Shown piece by piece: positions 32,889-44,668 of a stretch of DNA of 64,000 bases. Every line of letters begins with the position of its first letter. The first letter of the stretch is position 1. The stretch lies in NCBI GenBank assembly GCA_034440615.1, contig JAOTOM010002919.1, positions 60,155 to 124,154 of the forward strand, in the 5' to 3' direction. The notes under the pieces are model-generated. The model was not told the DNA's origin. It did not search any database and saw only the letters and a program-made list of their open reading frames with translations. This DNA comes from Ashinkailepas kermadecensis (Eukaryota; Arthropoda; Thecostraca; Neolepadidae). Both the position numbers and the translations under genes were made by a program.

Positions 32889-33327
32889 TGAAGCGTGTCT
32901 GTTGACTTACTCGCCGCTACTTTCTTCAAACAAGCGACGGAGGACCGATTTGTGTGGACAGTGGTCGGTCGACCTTCGCCGGTAGGTGACGCGCGAGTTC
33001 GACGTACCTGGACTGTTAATTTAGCAGCCATCTGTCGTCACGTGCCGGCTCGGCAGCCTCCCTGTCACGTTCGTGTTGTGTCCGGCCGTCCTGTCAGTCG
33101 TGCCACCGTTTGATTCCGGGAGAAGCTCGTCGGTTTTCACGACTCTCAGTTGGTTCCGTTGCCATGTCACGTCCCCGTGTTGTGCTCAGTTCCATTTCCT
33201 TGTTTAACCTCGGGACACCGACCACTTGTCGCCCCCCTCACGTCATGTCAGCCCGCATATTGTCCTGCCGCGGTCGTGATGCGTCTCGAGTGGGAGAGGG
33301 CCGGCTCTTCCCGCCACCACGTCCACA

Positions 33328-33417
33328 TCACCGCCGGAGGCGGGAGCTGACGCTGGCCGGCGGAGGCTTGGCCGGCGCCGGCGGCCTGGAGGTGCCCACC
33401 GTCCGCGTGATGCCCAT
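33328..33417 (-). CDS. FAM149-like gene, last coding exon
   Basis: Acceptor gaccgccggcag on the - strand, then 29 codons (MGITRTVGTSRPPAPAKP... SSRLRR) and TGA. Phase 0 in, matching the phase 0 end of the exon at 34372-34453. Pro/Ala-rich basic C-terminus. Upstream of the acceptor, a short tandem of tgtgac(t/g)gc repeats (33430-33490) multiplies acceptor-like contexts. Membership in the gene rests on phase and order. Confidence 0.55.
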   Translation of the reverse strand: MGITRTVGTSRPPAPAKPPPASVSSRLRR

Positions 33418-33559
33418 CTGCCGGCGGTCACGGCCGTCACAGCAGTCACAGCAGTCACAGCCGTCACAACCCGTCACAGCAGTCACAACCATCGGCTCGT
33501 CAGTCTGCACGGAGACTAACATTTGTCCCGGCAGGTGACGCGTAGACATCCATCAGTGA

Positions 33560-34371
33560 GGGACAGCAGTCAAAGTCGACGGGGAAAATGGTATTTTTGA
33601 TGCGATTAATTCCAGTCAATGCGCACAGGCCCCCAGCTAAATATCATCAGCGTCGGTGTTGAGTGGGCCACAGCCCCTATGACGTTCGCCGTCCATGGTG
33701 ATGACGATCTTTGGGTGACCGATGCATATGTAATGCACCCACCACTACGCAGAGAGGCAGCAGGTAATAGCACATGCAGTACATGAGACAGTAGTTGGTA
33801 GTGCCATCAGCTTGTGGGGAACCACCAGTCTACGGGACACCGCAAGTCTATACAGCACCACCAGTATATGGGGCATCACTAGTCGATGGCAGATAGTAGC
33901 TGATCCCACGAATCTGAGGGAAGAGAGTTGTAGCTAACTGTTTCTGCAGACAGGAAAATGTCTGCAGAACACCTGCATGAAGGCGGCTCCTCATGTTGAT
34001 GCTTTGTTTTATCAATCGCCAATCCTCATGAACCTCACCCTCATCCTCGTGTAGGGATAGTGGTAAGGTATCAGTGACCACAAAATATGTTATGCAAGAC
34101 ACGTCAATCTGAAAACGTCGACCCCTTTGACTCCATCAGGCCTGGAGATGGCTGAAGCAGCCACCTCCAGCCACCTGAGGGTGCGCCTGCTTCAGCCACC
34201 TGAGGGGGTGGCGGCTCCGTGGACTTGCCCCTCTTGTTCCAACGACAAAAACCATGTCCTACCCCAGAGAGCACCGGAGGCCAGAGGGCGGGTACAGAGG
34301 TGAGGCCACGCCTACCTGACGTCCCTGGTGGTGGGACCAGAGGGCGGGTACAGGGGTGAGACGACGCCTAC
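33560..34371. other. Intron of the FAM149-like gene
   Basis: No coding signal. A short repeat of the type cagcacc(a)ccagt(a/c)ta lies at 33800-33880. The stretch 34255-34371 holds a ~56-bp duplication of the donor region of the next exon. Confidence 0.5.
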
Positions 34372-34453
34372 CTGACGTCCTCGGTGGCGGGACCAGGCGG
34401 GCGCCAGTGGGCGGGTCGTCCCTGTGCTGACGCTGATCCGCGGCAACACTGAC
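34372..34453 (-). CDS. FAM149-like gene, exon with VLPRI motif
   Basis: Acceptor ctgtcgcgcag, donor CAG|gtaggc on the - strand; 82 nt, phase 2 in and 0 out, joining both neighbours. The peptide starts RSVLPRISVSTGTTRP; FAM149B has LVLPRVPQSK in a similar place. The donor region is duplicated once 56 bp downstream (donor at plus 34314-34315). Confidence 0.5.
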
Positions 34454-34479
34454 CTGCGCGACAGGTCACGTGGTTCTTA

Positions 34480-34770
34480 TATCGCACTACGTGACTGTGA
34501 CCGCACACCATGTGACTGTGACATCACACCACGTGACTGTGACATCACACCACGTGACTGTGACATCACATCACGTGACTGTAACATCACATCACGTGAC
34601 TGTAACATCACACCACATGACTGTAATATCACATCACGTGACTGTCACATCACACCACGTGCCTGTGACATCACACCACGTGACTGTTACATCACACCAC
34701 GTGACTGTGACATCACACCACATGACTGTGACATCACATCACGTGACTGCGACATGTGACATCAGGTTTT
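34480..34770 (+). repeat. 21-bp minisatellite, about 13 units
   Basis: Unit gtgactgtgacatcacacca with point variants (cac/cat, tgt/tgc). It begins about 30 bp upstream of the - strand acceptor of the 34372-34453 exon. Contains cacgtgac (E-box-like) in most units. Confidence 0.92.
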
Positions 34771-35708
34771 TTTTTGGTGTCTGTGACATCACAACGCATG
34801 ACTGCACAACTATTTCAAACGGCTGCCATACCGGCACGCGTTACGTCTTTAAAGAACACGTCCAGAGCACACCTGCGTGCTGTACAACCTATGCAGTTGA
34901 TGCGCTCCTAAACCCCGACAACAACAGTGCGCACCTCCCCCCCCCCGCGCCGCTCACCAACACAACACAGGCACTGTTATTGTTATTGTGGTTTAGGGGC
35001 ACATCGACTGCACAGGTCATATAGCGCCCAACCACAGGCACTGTGATTCCCTGCAAGTACATTCGCTCCTGAGGAGAAACGTGGCATTGTTTTACGACAC
35101 AGGCAGCCGCGCTCCTGCCGAACGTCGACAAACCGAGATCTGGGGGGCCACCCAGAACACGGGGGCGGCCACCGAGATCTGACCTTCGGCGGGCCTTCGG
35201 CGGACCTTCGGCGGGTATGTGTCACCCGTCCGGCCATCGGGTCGGTGATGAACAGTTCACCGGGTGAACAGTAGTGGCACCACTCTGCTACATCAGAGAC
35301 TGCACTGGCCACCGGCCGCCTCTGCACCGGGTCCGACAAATCACATCAGCCGTCGCCTCCCGCCCACACTACCTGCAGATGGCGGCACGGGTGCGTATCA
35401 TACTATCCAAAGTTCGTATCTTGCAAAGTTCGTAACTTCCAAGTTGGAAGTGAACTTCCAATTTGCAAGTTATGAACGTTGGAAGATATGAATTTGGGAA
35501 AATATGAACGCACCTCGGTGACACAGGAGCCTGGCACACAGACGGTATCCCAGACGACATCGCGGCACCTTGGTAGGGGGGGGGGCATGGCCAGCGGCCG
35601 CCCCAAGTCCTGTGGGTGTGTCTGTGTGTTTGTGTATGTGACAGGCAGTACCTGACGGCCGCCCCGGGTCCTGTATCTCTGTGTGTCTGTATATGTGACA
35701 GGCAGTAC

Positions 35709-35995
35709 CTGACGGCCGCCTCGGGCAGCACCACCGGCGGCCGGCCAGCCGTCACAGCCGTCACGGCCGGCAGCTGTCCCCTGTGGCCGCCGCCCCGCCG
35801 CTCCGGTGACGGCCTCTGCTGGCGCCGCCTGTCCCCGCCGCCGCCGTACTGGGCGGGGGCGGCGGGGGCGGGGGCGGCGACGGGTGGCGCCACCACGGCC
35901 GGCTCCGCCGCCGGGTGGCTGTGTCGCCGCCCGCGGGCCGACGCCTCGCGAGACACAGACGTCAGCTTCAGGGACTCGGCCGACTCGGCACCCAG
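35709..35995 (-). CDS. FAM149-like gene, Ala/Pro/Gly-rich exon
   Basis: Acceptor ctgccgccgacag, donor GTCAG|gtactg. 287 nt, phase 0 in (matching the preceding exon) and phase 2 out. It encodes LGAESAESLKLTSVSREASA, then a low-complexity region rich in Ala, Pro, Gly and Arg, probably disordered. Strong GC bias at third positions. The donor and last exon bases are repeated 57 bp downstream; 57 is a multiple of 3, and use of the second donor would add 19 in-frame residues (starting after AAVR with YCLSH). Confidence 0.6.
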
Positions 35996-36301
35996 CTGTC
36001 GGCGGCAGGGAAATGGGTCAACAGGTCAATGGGTCAACAACAGGACAATGGGTCAATAACGGGTCGATGGGTAAACAGGTGAACAACATGTCAACAGGTG
36101 CACAACAGATCGATAGATCAACAATAGGTCAATGTGTAACAAAGTTTCTATGAAATGTACTTTTCGGCTGTCAAGCGAGTATACACTGACATAGTACCAT
36201 GATGCTGTCCCGTACTGTAACCGTGTCACCCCGTAAGCCAGCCGACCTGCCGTGTCCCGTCACCGTAATGTGTCCAGTGTCTTTCCGTCCGGCCGGCCGG
36301 C

Positions 36302-36385
36302 GTCGTCGCCGAGCCGCCGCCGGAATTGGGTCAGCGCTGTCGGGGCTGTGACGGGCGTCGACCGCGCCGAGCCCCACAACAGGTG
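36302..36385 (-). CDS. Possible extra exon between FAM149-like exons
   Basis: On the - strand, a segment after gccccgacag and before a gtgacg donor reads LTQFRRRLGDDAGRPDGKTLDTL. Phases do not fit the flanking exons, which already join each other directly, so this may be chance or an alternative exon. Confidence 0.15.
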
Positions 36386-36479
36386 ACGTGCACTTCCGTC
36401 GCCCGTTAGCCGCACGGAGGGCTAGCGGCTTGTGCCGGTCCCCCCCTCCCCGAGTCAGTCGCCGGGAGACAGTCGAGCG

Positions 36480-38759
36480 ACGCGGGTCTGCGTGTGTCTG
36501 TTGAGTGACTGCCGAGTGACGCGGGTCTGCGGGTGGCTGCTGCGTGTGTCTGTTGAGTGACTGCCGAGTGACGCGGGTCTGCGGGTGACTGCTGCGTGTG
36601 TCTGTTGAGTGACTGCCGAGTGACGCGGGTCTGCGGGTGGCTGCTGCGTGTGTCTGTTGAGTGACTGCCGAGTGACGCGGGTCTGCGGGTGGCTGCTGCG
36701 TGTGTCTGTTGAGTGACTGCCGAGTGACGCGGGTCTGCGGGTGACTGCTGCGTGTGTCTGTTGAGTGACTGCCGAGTGACGCGGGTCTGCGGGTGACTGC
36801 TGCGTGTGTCTGTTGAGTGACTGCCGAGTGACGCGGGTCTGCGGGTGACTGCTGCGTGTGTGTGTTGAGTGACTGCCGAGTGACGCGGGTCTGCGAGTGG
36901 CTGCTGCGTGTGTCTGTTGAGTGACTGCCGAGTGACGCGGGTCTGCGAGTGACTGCTGCGTGTGTCTGTTGAGTGACTGCCGAGTGACGCGGGTCTGCGG
37001 GTGGCTGCTGCGTGTGTCTGTTGAGTGACTGCCGAGTGACGCGGGTCTGCGGGTGGCTGCTGCGTGTGTCTGTTGAGTGACTGCCGAGTGACGCGGGTCT
37101 GCGGGTGGCTGCTGCGTGTGTCTGTTGAGTGACTGCCGAGTGACGCGGGTCTGCGGGTGACTGCTGCGTGTGTCTGTTGAGTGACTGCCGAGTGACGCGG
37201 GTCTGCGGGTGACTGCTGCGTGTGTCTGTTGAGTGACTGCCGAGTGACGCGGGTCTGCGGGTGGCTGCTGCGTGTGTCTGTTGAGTGACTGCCGAGTGAC
37301 GCGGGTCTGCGGGTGACTGCTGCGTGTGTCTGTTGAGTGACTGCCGAGTGACGCGGGTCTGCGGGTGACTGCTGCGTGTGTCTGTTGAGTGACTGCCGAG
37401 TGACGCGGGTCTGCGGGTGACTGCTGCGTGTGTCTGTTGAGTGACTGCCGAGTGACGCGGGTCTGCGGGTGGCTGCTGCGTGTGTCTGTTGAGTGACTGC
37501 CGAGTGACGCGGGTCTGCGGGTGGCTGCTGCGTGTGTCTGTTGAGTGACTGCCGAGTGACGCGGGTCTGCGGGTGGCTGCTGCGTGTGTCTGTTGAGTGA
37601 CTGCCGAGTGACGCGGGTCTGCGGGTGACTGCTGCGTGTGTCTGTTGAGTGACTGCCGAGTGACGCGGGTCTGCGGGTCGCTGCTGCGTGTGTCTGTTGA
37701 GTGACTGCCGAGTGACGCGGGTCTGCGGGTGACTGCTGCGTGTGTCTGTTGAGTGACTGCCGAGTGACGCGGGTCTGCGGGTGGCTGCTGCGTGTGTCTG
37801 TTGAGTGACTGCCGAGTGACGCGGGTCTGCGGGTGGCTGCTGCGTGTGTGTGTTGAGTGACTGCCGAGTGACGCGGGTCTGCGGGTGGCTGCTGCGTGTG
37901 TCTGTTGAGTGACTGCCGAGTGACGCGGGTCTGCGGGTGGCTGCTGCGTGTGTCTGTTGAGTGACTGCCGAGTGACGCGGGTCTGCGGGTGACTGCTGCG
38001 TGTGTCTGTTGAGTGACTGCCGAGTGACGCGGGTCTGCGGGTGACTGCTGCGTGTGTCTGTTGAGTGACTGCCGAGTGACGCGGGTCTGCGGGTGACTGC
38101 TGCGTGTGTCTGTTGAGTGACTGCCGAGTGACGCGGGTCTGCGGGTGGCTGCTGCGTGTGTCTGTTGAGTGACTGCCGAGTGACGCGGGTCTGCGGGTGG
38201 CTGCTGCGTGTGTCTGTTGAGTGACTGCCGAGTGACGCGGGTCTGCGGGTGACTGCTGCGTGTGTCTGTTGAGTGACTGCCGAGTGACGCGGGTCTGCGG
38301 GTGGCTGCTGCGTGTGTCTGTTGAGTGACTGCCGAGTGACGCGGGTCTGCGGGTGGCTGCTGCGTGTGTCTGTTGAGTGACTGCCGAGTGACGCGGGTCT
38401 GCGGGTGACTGCTGCGTGTGTCTGTTGAGTGACTGCCGAGTGACGCGGGTCTGCGGGTGACTGCTGCGTGTGTCTGTTGAGTGACTGCCGAGTGACGCGG
38501 GTCTGCGGGTGACTGCTGCGTGTGTCTGTTGAGTGACTGCCGAGTGACGCGGGTCTGCGGGTGACTGCTGCGTGTGTCTGTTGAGTGACTGCCGAGTGAC
38601 GCGGGTCTGTGGGTGACTGCTGCGTGTGTCTGTTGAGTGACTGCCGAGTGACGCGGGTCTGCGGGTGGCTGCTGCGTGTGTCTGTTGAGTGACTGCCGAG
38701 TGACGCGGGTCTGCGAGTGGCTGCTGCGTGTGTCTGTTGAGTGACTGCCGAGTGACGCG
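36480..38759 (+). repeat. 52-bp minisatellite, about 44 copies
   Basis: Highly uniform units (gcgggtctgcgggtgactgc plus tgcgtgtgtctgttgagtga plus ctgccgagtgac). Main variation is gggtgact / gggtggct. Since 52 is not a multiple of 3, all three - strand registers are sampled without a stop, giving a 900-codon open frame (36171-38873) that is not a gene. Confidence 0.97.
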
Positions 38760-39359
38760 TGAATTTCGGGACTTCGAATATTTTCGGTTAGCGGCCTGTC
38801 TCTGAGAACTCCTGCCTGAACGCCGAATTCGTACGCTTGCGCGAGCTGCCGTGCTGACTAATATTACTTGCATAAAATATAGTGAAAATCGACGCGAACT
38901 TTGGACTGGCTATCGTGATGCGTGGTCGAAACCCTAGACTATCTACGCCTATATAGAGTCAAAAAGACTTCCTTACAAATGGGTCAACAACGGGTCAACA
39001 GGTTAACAACAGATCAACAGACCAACAACATATCGATAGATCAATAAATAACGGGCCAGTGGGTCAACAGGTCAACAGCAGAATAATAGATTAGCAACAG
39101 ACCAGCAGCATGACAGTAACAGGCTAGCAATGTCTCACCAACGATACGTGGTAAAGCACAGTATACTTGCAGCAGAGAACACCCAACACGGGAAATACAA
39201 CGGAATTGTTGCACCGCGGTTGGCGTTCACCTGTTTGTGAACACCCAGACGGCAGTCTCCAGGCAACGTCAGGTGGACAAACAGGACTCGCACGGCTTGT
39301 GTGCACGGAACTACTGCATGACCGGCACGTGGACAGCCAGAGGGCGTGGTGACTACATA
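38760..39359. other. Intron, unassigned
   Basis: 38,980-39,130 has repeated short motifs of the type gtcaacaggt(t/c)aacaac, also seen at 36010-36130 on the other side of the 52-bp array, which suggests they were one block before the array expanded. No gene. Confidence 0.5.
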
Positions 39360-40240
39360 TCTAACTGTCATGGACACACACAGCTGGTAACCATGACAAC
39401 TACACACAGGTGTCAGTCATAGACACTATCCACAGCTAGTATTGGTTATTGGTTTTTACGACACTTCGACCGTTGAGTCATGTAGCATCCACAGCTAGTA
39501 ACCATGACAACTACACACAGGTGTCAGTCATAGACACTATCCACAGCTAGTAACCATGACAACTACACACAGGTGTCAGTCATAGACACTATCCACAGCT
39601 AGTATTGGTTATTGGTTTTTACGACACTTCGACCGTTGAGTCATGTAGCATCCACAGCTAGTAACCATGACAACTACACACAGGTGCCAGTCGTAGACAC
39701 TATCCACAACAAGTAACCACAGTACCTACACACAGGTGTCAGTCATAGACACTATCCACAGCAAGTAGCCATGACAACTACGCACAGGTGTCAGTCATAG
39801 ACACTATCGGCAGGGACTAACCATGGCAACTATGCACAAATGTCAGTCATAGACACTATCCACAGCAAGTAACCATGGCAACTACGCACAGGTGTCAGTC
39901 ATAGACACTATCGGCAGGGACTAACCATGGCAACTATGCACAAATGTCAGTCATAGACACTATCCACAGCAAGTAACCATGGCAACTACACACAGGTGCC
40001 AGTCATAGACACTATGAACAGCAAGTAACCATGGCAACTACACACAGGTGTCAGTCATATACACTATCCACAGCAAGTAACCATGGCAACTACGCACAGG
40101 TGTCAGTCATAGACACTATCGGCAGGGACTAACCATGGCAACTATGCACAGATGTCAGTCATAGACACTATCCACAGCTAGTAACCATGGCAACTACGCA
40201 CATATACCAGTCATAGACACTATCGGCAGGGACTAACCAT
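39360..40240 (+). repeat. ~53-65-bp degenerate tandem repeat with SINE tail pieces
   Basis: Units share ggtgtcagtcatagacacta, tccacagc(t/a)agtaaccatg and gcaactac(a/g)cacag. Two units contain an inserted ttggttattggtttttacga-type segment, the 3' end of family S SINE, and both were amplified together with the array. Confidence 0.85.
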
Positions 40241-40519
40241 GCTCATGCACATGGGAACAAGCTGCAAAGACAATACACAACTAACTCCAGTGACTACACA
40301 CAAAGACCCGTCGTATCATAACCATAGCGACTATAAACGGAGACTAACCACGGTGACTACACTATATGGCTATATACAGGACCAGCAGCAACAACGCACA
40401 GGCCACTACCCAGTACCCAGAACACACAGGCATGGGTCGTGGGGCTATGCTTCCCGAACTCCTCGAGAAGCCAGACCATCAACCACAATCGTGGCGACTA
40501 TCCCGTGGTGTGCCATGGC

Positions 40520-40690
40520 GGGGGTCGCGGCAGCTCAATCGGTAGGGCGCTGGACTCCTGATCGCAAGATCGTGTGCTCGAATCCCACAACTGGCGGCAT
40601 TACCGAGACCACCGCGGCCAATCCGCGCGGGGCTGACGACGCTCTGTGACCTTCGACCAGCAGCTAAGGGTGTCGTAAGATAGCCGAAGG
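40520..40690 (+). mobile_element. tRNA-derived SINE (family S)
   Basis: The head has gtcgcggcagctcaatcggt (A box) and gtgctcgaatcccac (B box). The body has ggcattaccgagaccacc and a gacgacgctctgtgacct block. It lies in the intron just after the 40750-40948 exon. Confidence 0.8.
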
Positions 40691-40749
40691 CACGCCATGG
40701 CATGGACGCTGCGGCGGCGGGGGGGGGCGATTGGGGGGGGGTGTCGCAC

Positions 40750-40948
40750 CTGGAACACGGGCGCCATCTGGTGGACGTAGTCGGCCCACAGCAGCGACAC
40801 CAGGCTGTTGGTCACCATGCTGACCACCAGCGCCGCCGGGTCGTCCACGGCCGACGGCAGCCGCGCCGGCGGCGGCGTCAGCGGGTCACAGCCGTGCGTG
40901 GCGAGCGTCTCCTCCTCAGAGTCAGCAGAGATGGGGGCCGCCTCCTCA
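40750..40948 (-). CDS. FAM149-like gene, exon with conserved hydrophobic helix
   Basis: Acceptor tgacccccaccag, donor TTCCAG|gtgcga on the - strand; 199 nt, phase 2 in and 0 out. It encodes EEAAPISADSEEETLATHGC and later DPAALVVSMVTNSLVSLLW then ADYVHQMAPVFQ. The spacing resembles the FAM149B segment EDVLAYVFDSVWCKVV. Two upstream Ser/Glu clusters could be phosphorylation sites. The first ~67 nt plus the acceptor are copied three more times upstream. Confidence 0.6.
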
Positions 40949-41250
40949 CTGGTGGGGGTCACAGGTCACAGGTCAGCGGGTCACAGCCGTGTGTGGCGAG
41001 CGTCTCCTCCTCAGAGTCAGCGGAGATGGGGGCCGCCTCCTCACTGGTGGAGGTCACAGGTCAGCGGGTCACAGCCGTGAGTGGCGAGCGTCTCCTCCTC
41101 AGAGTCAGCCGAGATGGGGGCCGCCTCCTCACTGGTGGGGGTCACAGGTCAGCGGGTCACAGCCGTGAGTGGCGAGCGCCTCCTCCTCAGAGTCAGCCGA
41201 GATGGGGGCCGCCTCCTCACTGGTGGAGGTCACAGGTCAGCAAGTCAGTG
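40895..41250. repeat. ~88-bp repeat carrying exon 5' end and splice acceptor, 4 units
   Basis: Plus-strand positions of the acceptor (ct of ctggtgg) are 40949, 41043, 41132 and 41220, i.e. spaced 94, 89 and 88. Each unit carries ccaccag followed by the exon's start (gaggaggcggcccccatctc in the - strand) and 67 nt of exon before switching to intron sequence tgacctgtgacc. 88 is not a multiple of 3. Confidence 0.92.
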
Positions 41251-41309
41251 GGCTCTGGGTCGCCGCTCGGGTCCTGTCTGATGTCACGCTGACACACATC
41301 CTCACTGGG

Positions 41310-42690
41310 AAACCGGCGCTGCCTCCTCCCCTACCGGGACTGCCACCCTCACCTACCGGGCTGCCACCTTCACCTACCGGCGCTGCCACCTCCCCTACCG
41401 GGACTGCCACCTTCACCTACCGGCGCTGCCACCTCCCCCTACCGGGACTGCCACCCTCACCTACCGGGACTGCCACCCTCACCTACCGGGCTGCCACCTT
41501 CACCTACCGGCGCTGCCACCTCCCCTACCGGGACTGCCACCCTCACCTACCGGCGCTGCCACCTCCCCTACCGGGACTGCCACCTTCACCTACCGGGACT
41601 GCCACCCTCACCTACCGGGACTGCCACCTTCACCTACCGGCGCTGCCACCTCCCCTACCGGCGCTGCCACCCTCACCTACCGGCGCTGCCACCTCCCCTA
41701 CCGGGACTGCCACCTTCACCTACCGGCGCTGCCACCTCCCCTACCGGGACTGCCAACCTCACCTACCGGCGCTGCCACCTCCCCTACCGGGACTGCCACC
41801 TTCACCTACCGGCGCTGCCACCTCCCCTACCGGGACTGCCAACCTCACCTACCGGCGCTGCCACCTCCCCTACCGGGACTGCCACCCTCACCTACCGGGA
41901 CTGCCACCCTCACCTACCGGGACTGCCACCCTCACCTACCGGCGCTGCCACCTCCCCTACCGGGACTGCCACCCTCACCTACCGGGACTGCCACCTCCCC
42001 TACCGGGACTGCCACCCTCACCTACCGGGACTGCCACCTCCCCTACCGGGACTGCCACCCTCACCTACCGGCGCTGCCACCTCCCCTACCGGGACTGCTA
42101 CCCTCACCTACCGGCGCTGCCACCTCCCCTACCGGGACTGCCACCTTCACCTGCCGGCGCTGCCACCTCCCCTACCGGGACTGCCACCTTCACCTACCGG
42201 CGCTGCCACCTCCCCTACCGGGACTGCCACCTTCACCTACCGGCGCTGCCACCTCCCCTACCGGGACTGCCACCCTCACCTACCGGCGCTGCCACCTCCC
42301 CTACCGGGACTGCCACCCTCACCTACCGGGACTGCCACCTCCCCTACCGGGACTGCCACCCTCACCTACCGGGACTGCCACCTCCCCTACCGGGACTGCC
42401 ACCCTCACCTACCGGCGCTGCCACCTCCCCTACCGGGACTGCTACCCTCACCTACCGGCGCTGCCACCTCCCCTACCGGGACTGCCACCTTCACCTGCCG
42501 GCGCTGCCACCTCCCCCTACCGGGACTGCCACCTTCACCTACCGGCGCTGCCACCTCCCCTACCGGGACTGCCACCTTCACCTACCGGCGCTGCCACCTC
42601 CCCTACCGGGACTGCCACCCTCACCTACCGGCGCTGCCACCTCCCCTACCGGGACTGCCAACCTCACCTACCGGGCTGCAGCCTTCCACT
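41310..42690 (+). repeat. 22-bp minisatellite, about 63 copies
   Basis: Units (ac)cgggactgccaccctcacct or with ggcgctgccacctcccct alternate in higher-order pairs of 44 bp. Pure enough to leave a 573-codon + strand open frame, which is an artefact. Occupies the intron where missing FAM149-like exons would be expected. Confidence 0.96.
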
Positions 42691-43376
42691 ATCAGAGATG
42701 CCAGCTCTTACTGGGGATGTCGGGCTTCCTTACCGGGCTGCCAACTTCCCATTCCGGGGCCACCGACTTCCCTCACTGGAGCTGCCACCTTCTCATACCG
42801 GGACTGTCGACCTCTGCCGAGGTTTCTACCTTCCCCTACCGCGGTCAATACCTGTACCGGACATTCCCCACCGGGAAACTGCAGTTGTGACGGAGTCCCC
42901 ATCGGGGAAACTCCGGTTAGAGGGAAGACGAAATCATGTGTCCTGTATACTAGTCACAACACAGCAAATGGGCCCCGCAATTCAATAAAGCCAGCCTCAC
43001 TTGCTGACTTGCTTACCTGACTTACCTGCATAAACGCATGACAACATCACCGCACATTTACCAGATACTAACGGTTTCCTCTACACTACAGTATACTGTT
43101 CAGACATCCTACTCTCAAACGAACTGGACTCATGTAGAGTTTACCAGATGCTAACATTTGTGTCTACACTACAGTACACTGTTACCCAGAAACCCACCCT
43201 CAGACGAACTGGAATCATGCAGAGCTTCTCGTCACTTCAAATCAAAGGTCTTACTGCACTATGAAATAAGAGACCATGAACAGAAACCTTCAAGATTCGA
43301 CAAGCTGTGAAGCTCAAGCGCAAAACATTGCACATGTTTTGCAAGATAATAAAGAGTCAAATACCGTTTGCTTGCA
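42691..43376. other. Intron, unassigned
   Basis: Diverged 22-bp units to about 42890, then AT-rich sequence with a duplicated block (taccagatactaac / taccagatgctaac) at 43060 and 43142. No exon is seen on either strand. Confidence 0.5.
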
Positions 43377-44350
43377 ACGGTGCCAATACCTCACAGCGGT
43401 GCCAATACCTCACAACGGTACCAATACCTCAGCGGTACCAATACCTCACAACGGTACCAATACCTCACAACGGTACCAATACCTCAGCGGTACCAATATC
43501 TCACAACGGTACCAATACCTCTCAACTGTACCAATACCTCACAACGGTACCAATACCTTACAACGGTACCAATACCTCACAACGGTACCAATACCTCACA
43601 ACGGTACCAATACCTCACAACGGTACCAATACCTCACAACGGTACCAATACCTCAACGGTACCAATACCTCACAACGGTACCAATACCTCAGCGGTACAA
43701 ATACCTCACAAGGGTACCAATACCTCACAGCGGTACCAATACCTCATAACGGTACCAATACCTCACAACGGTACCAATACCTCACAACTGTACCAATACC
43801 TCACAACGGTACCAATACCTCACAACGGTACCAATACCTCACAGCGGTACCAATACCTCACAACGGTACCAATACCTCACAACGGTACCAATACCTCACA
43901 ACGGTACCAATACCTCACAACGGTACCAATACCTCACAACGGTACCAATACCTCACAACGGTACCAATACCTCACAACGGTACCAATACCTCACAACGGT
44001 ACCAATACCTCACAGCAGTACCAATACCTCACAACGGTACCAATACCTCACAACGGTACCAATACCTCACAACGGTACCAATACCTCACAGCAGTACCAA
44101 TACCTCACAACGGTACCAATACCTCACAGCGGTACCAATACCTCAGCGGTACCAATACCTCACAATGGTACCAATACCTCACAACGGTACCAATACCTCA
44201 CAGCAGTACCAATACCTCACAACGGTACTAATACCTCACAGCAGTACCAATACCTCAGCGGTACCAATACCTCACAACGGTGCCAATACCTCACAGCGGT
44301 ACCAATACCTCACAACGGTACCAATACCTCACAACGGTACCAGTACCATC
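43377..44350 (+). repeat. 19-bp minisatellite, about 50 copies
   Basis: Unit acggtaccaatacctcaca with cagcggtacc, caactgtacc and short 13-14-bp deletion variants. Each unit has a KpnI-type ggtacc palindrome. Long + strand open frames are artefacts. Confidence 0.97.
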
Positions 44351-44439
44351 ACATTAATTTGGTGAGGCCATACTCACTCAACGGGTCCGTCTTCGGTGAG
44401 AATCATCACTGGTACCACGGCCCTGTCGGCCGGGCGACC

Positions 44440-44668
44440 GGGCAGCACGGGCTCCTGGTGCCCCAGCAGTCTGGGGGGGCGAACAGTCATCAACACACCC
44501 ACAACACAGGCTCCTGGTGCCCCAGCAGTCTGGGGGGGCAACAGTCATCAACACACCCACAACACGGGCTCCTGGTGCCCCAGCAGTCTGGGGGGGGGGG
44601 GGCAACAGTCATCAACACACCCACAACACAGGCTCCTGGTGCCCCAGCAGTCTGGGGGGGTGCTCAAC
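44440..44668 (+). repeat. ~58-62-bp tandem repeat, 4 units
   Basis: Units share ggctcctggtgccccagcag, tctgggggg and aacagtcatcaacacaccca. Length differences come from the G-run. Unknown relation to any exon. Confidence 0.9.

Larger units (their letters stand above)
31743..33327. other. Convergent intergenic region
   Basis: Between the 3' ends of TOP3B (+) and the FAM149-like gene (-). A ~47-bp direct duplication lies at 32546-32640 (acaccaccacacctgtctac...). No gene is supported; several open frames of 60-145 codons lack family features. It should hold both 3' UTRs. Confidence 0.5.

Noticed and set aside
36171..38873. 900-codon open frame on the - strand
   Set aside because: Generated by the 52-bp array, whose unit has no stop in any - strand phase; ends are ordinary intron sequence.
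41169..42890. 573-codon Pro/Thr/Leu-rich open frame on the + strand
   Set aside because: 22-bp array artefact, antisense to an exon and within an intron of the FAM149-like gene.
43307..44365. Repetitive open frames of up to 352 codons
   Set aside because: 19-bp array artefact in several overlapping frames.
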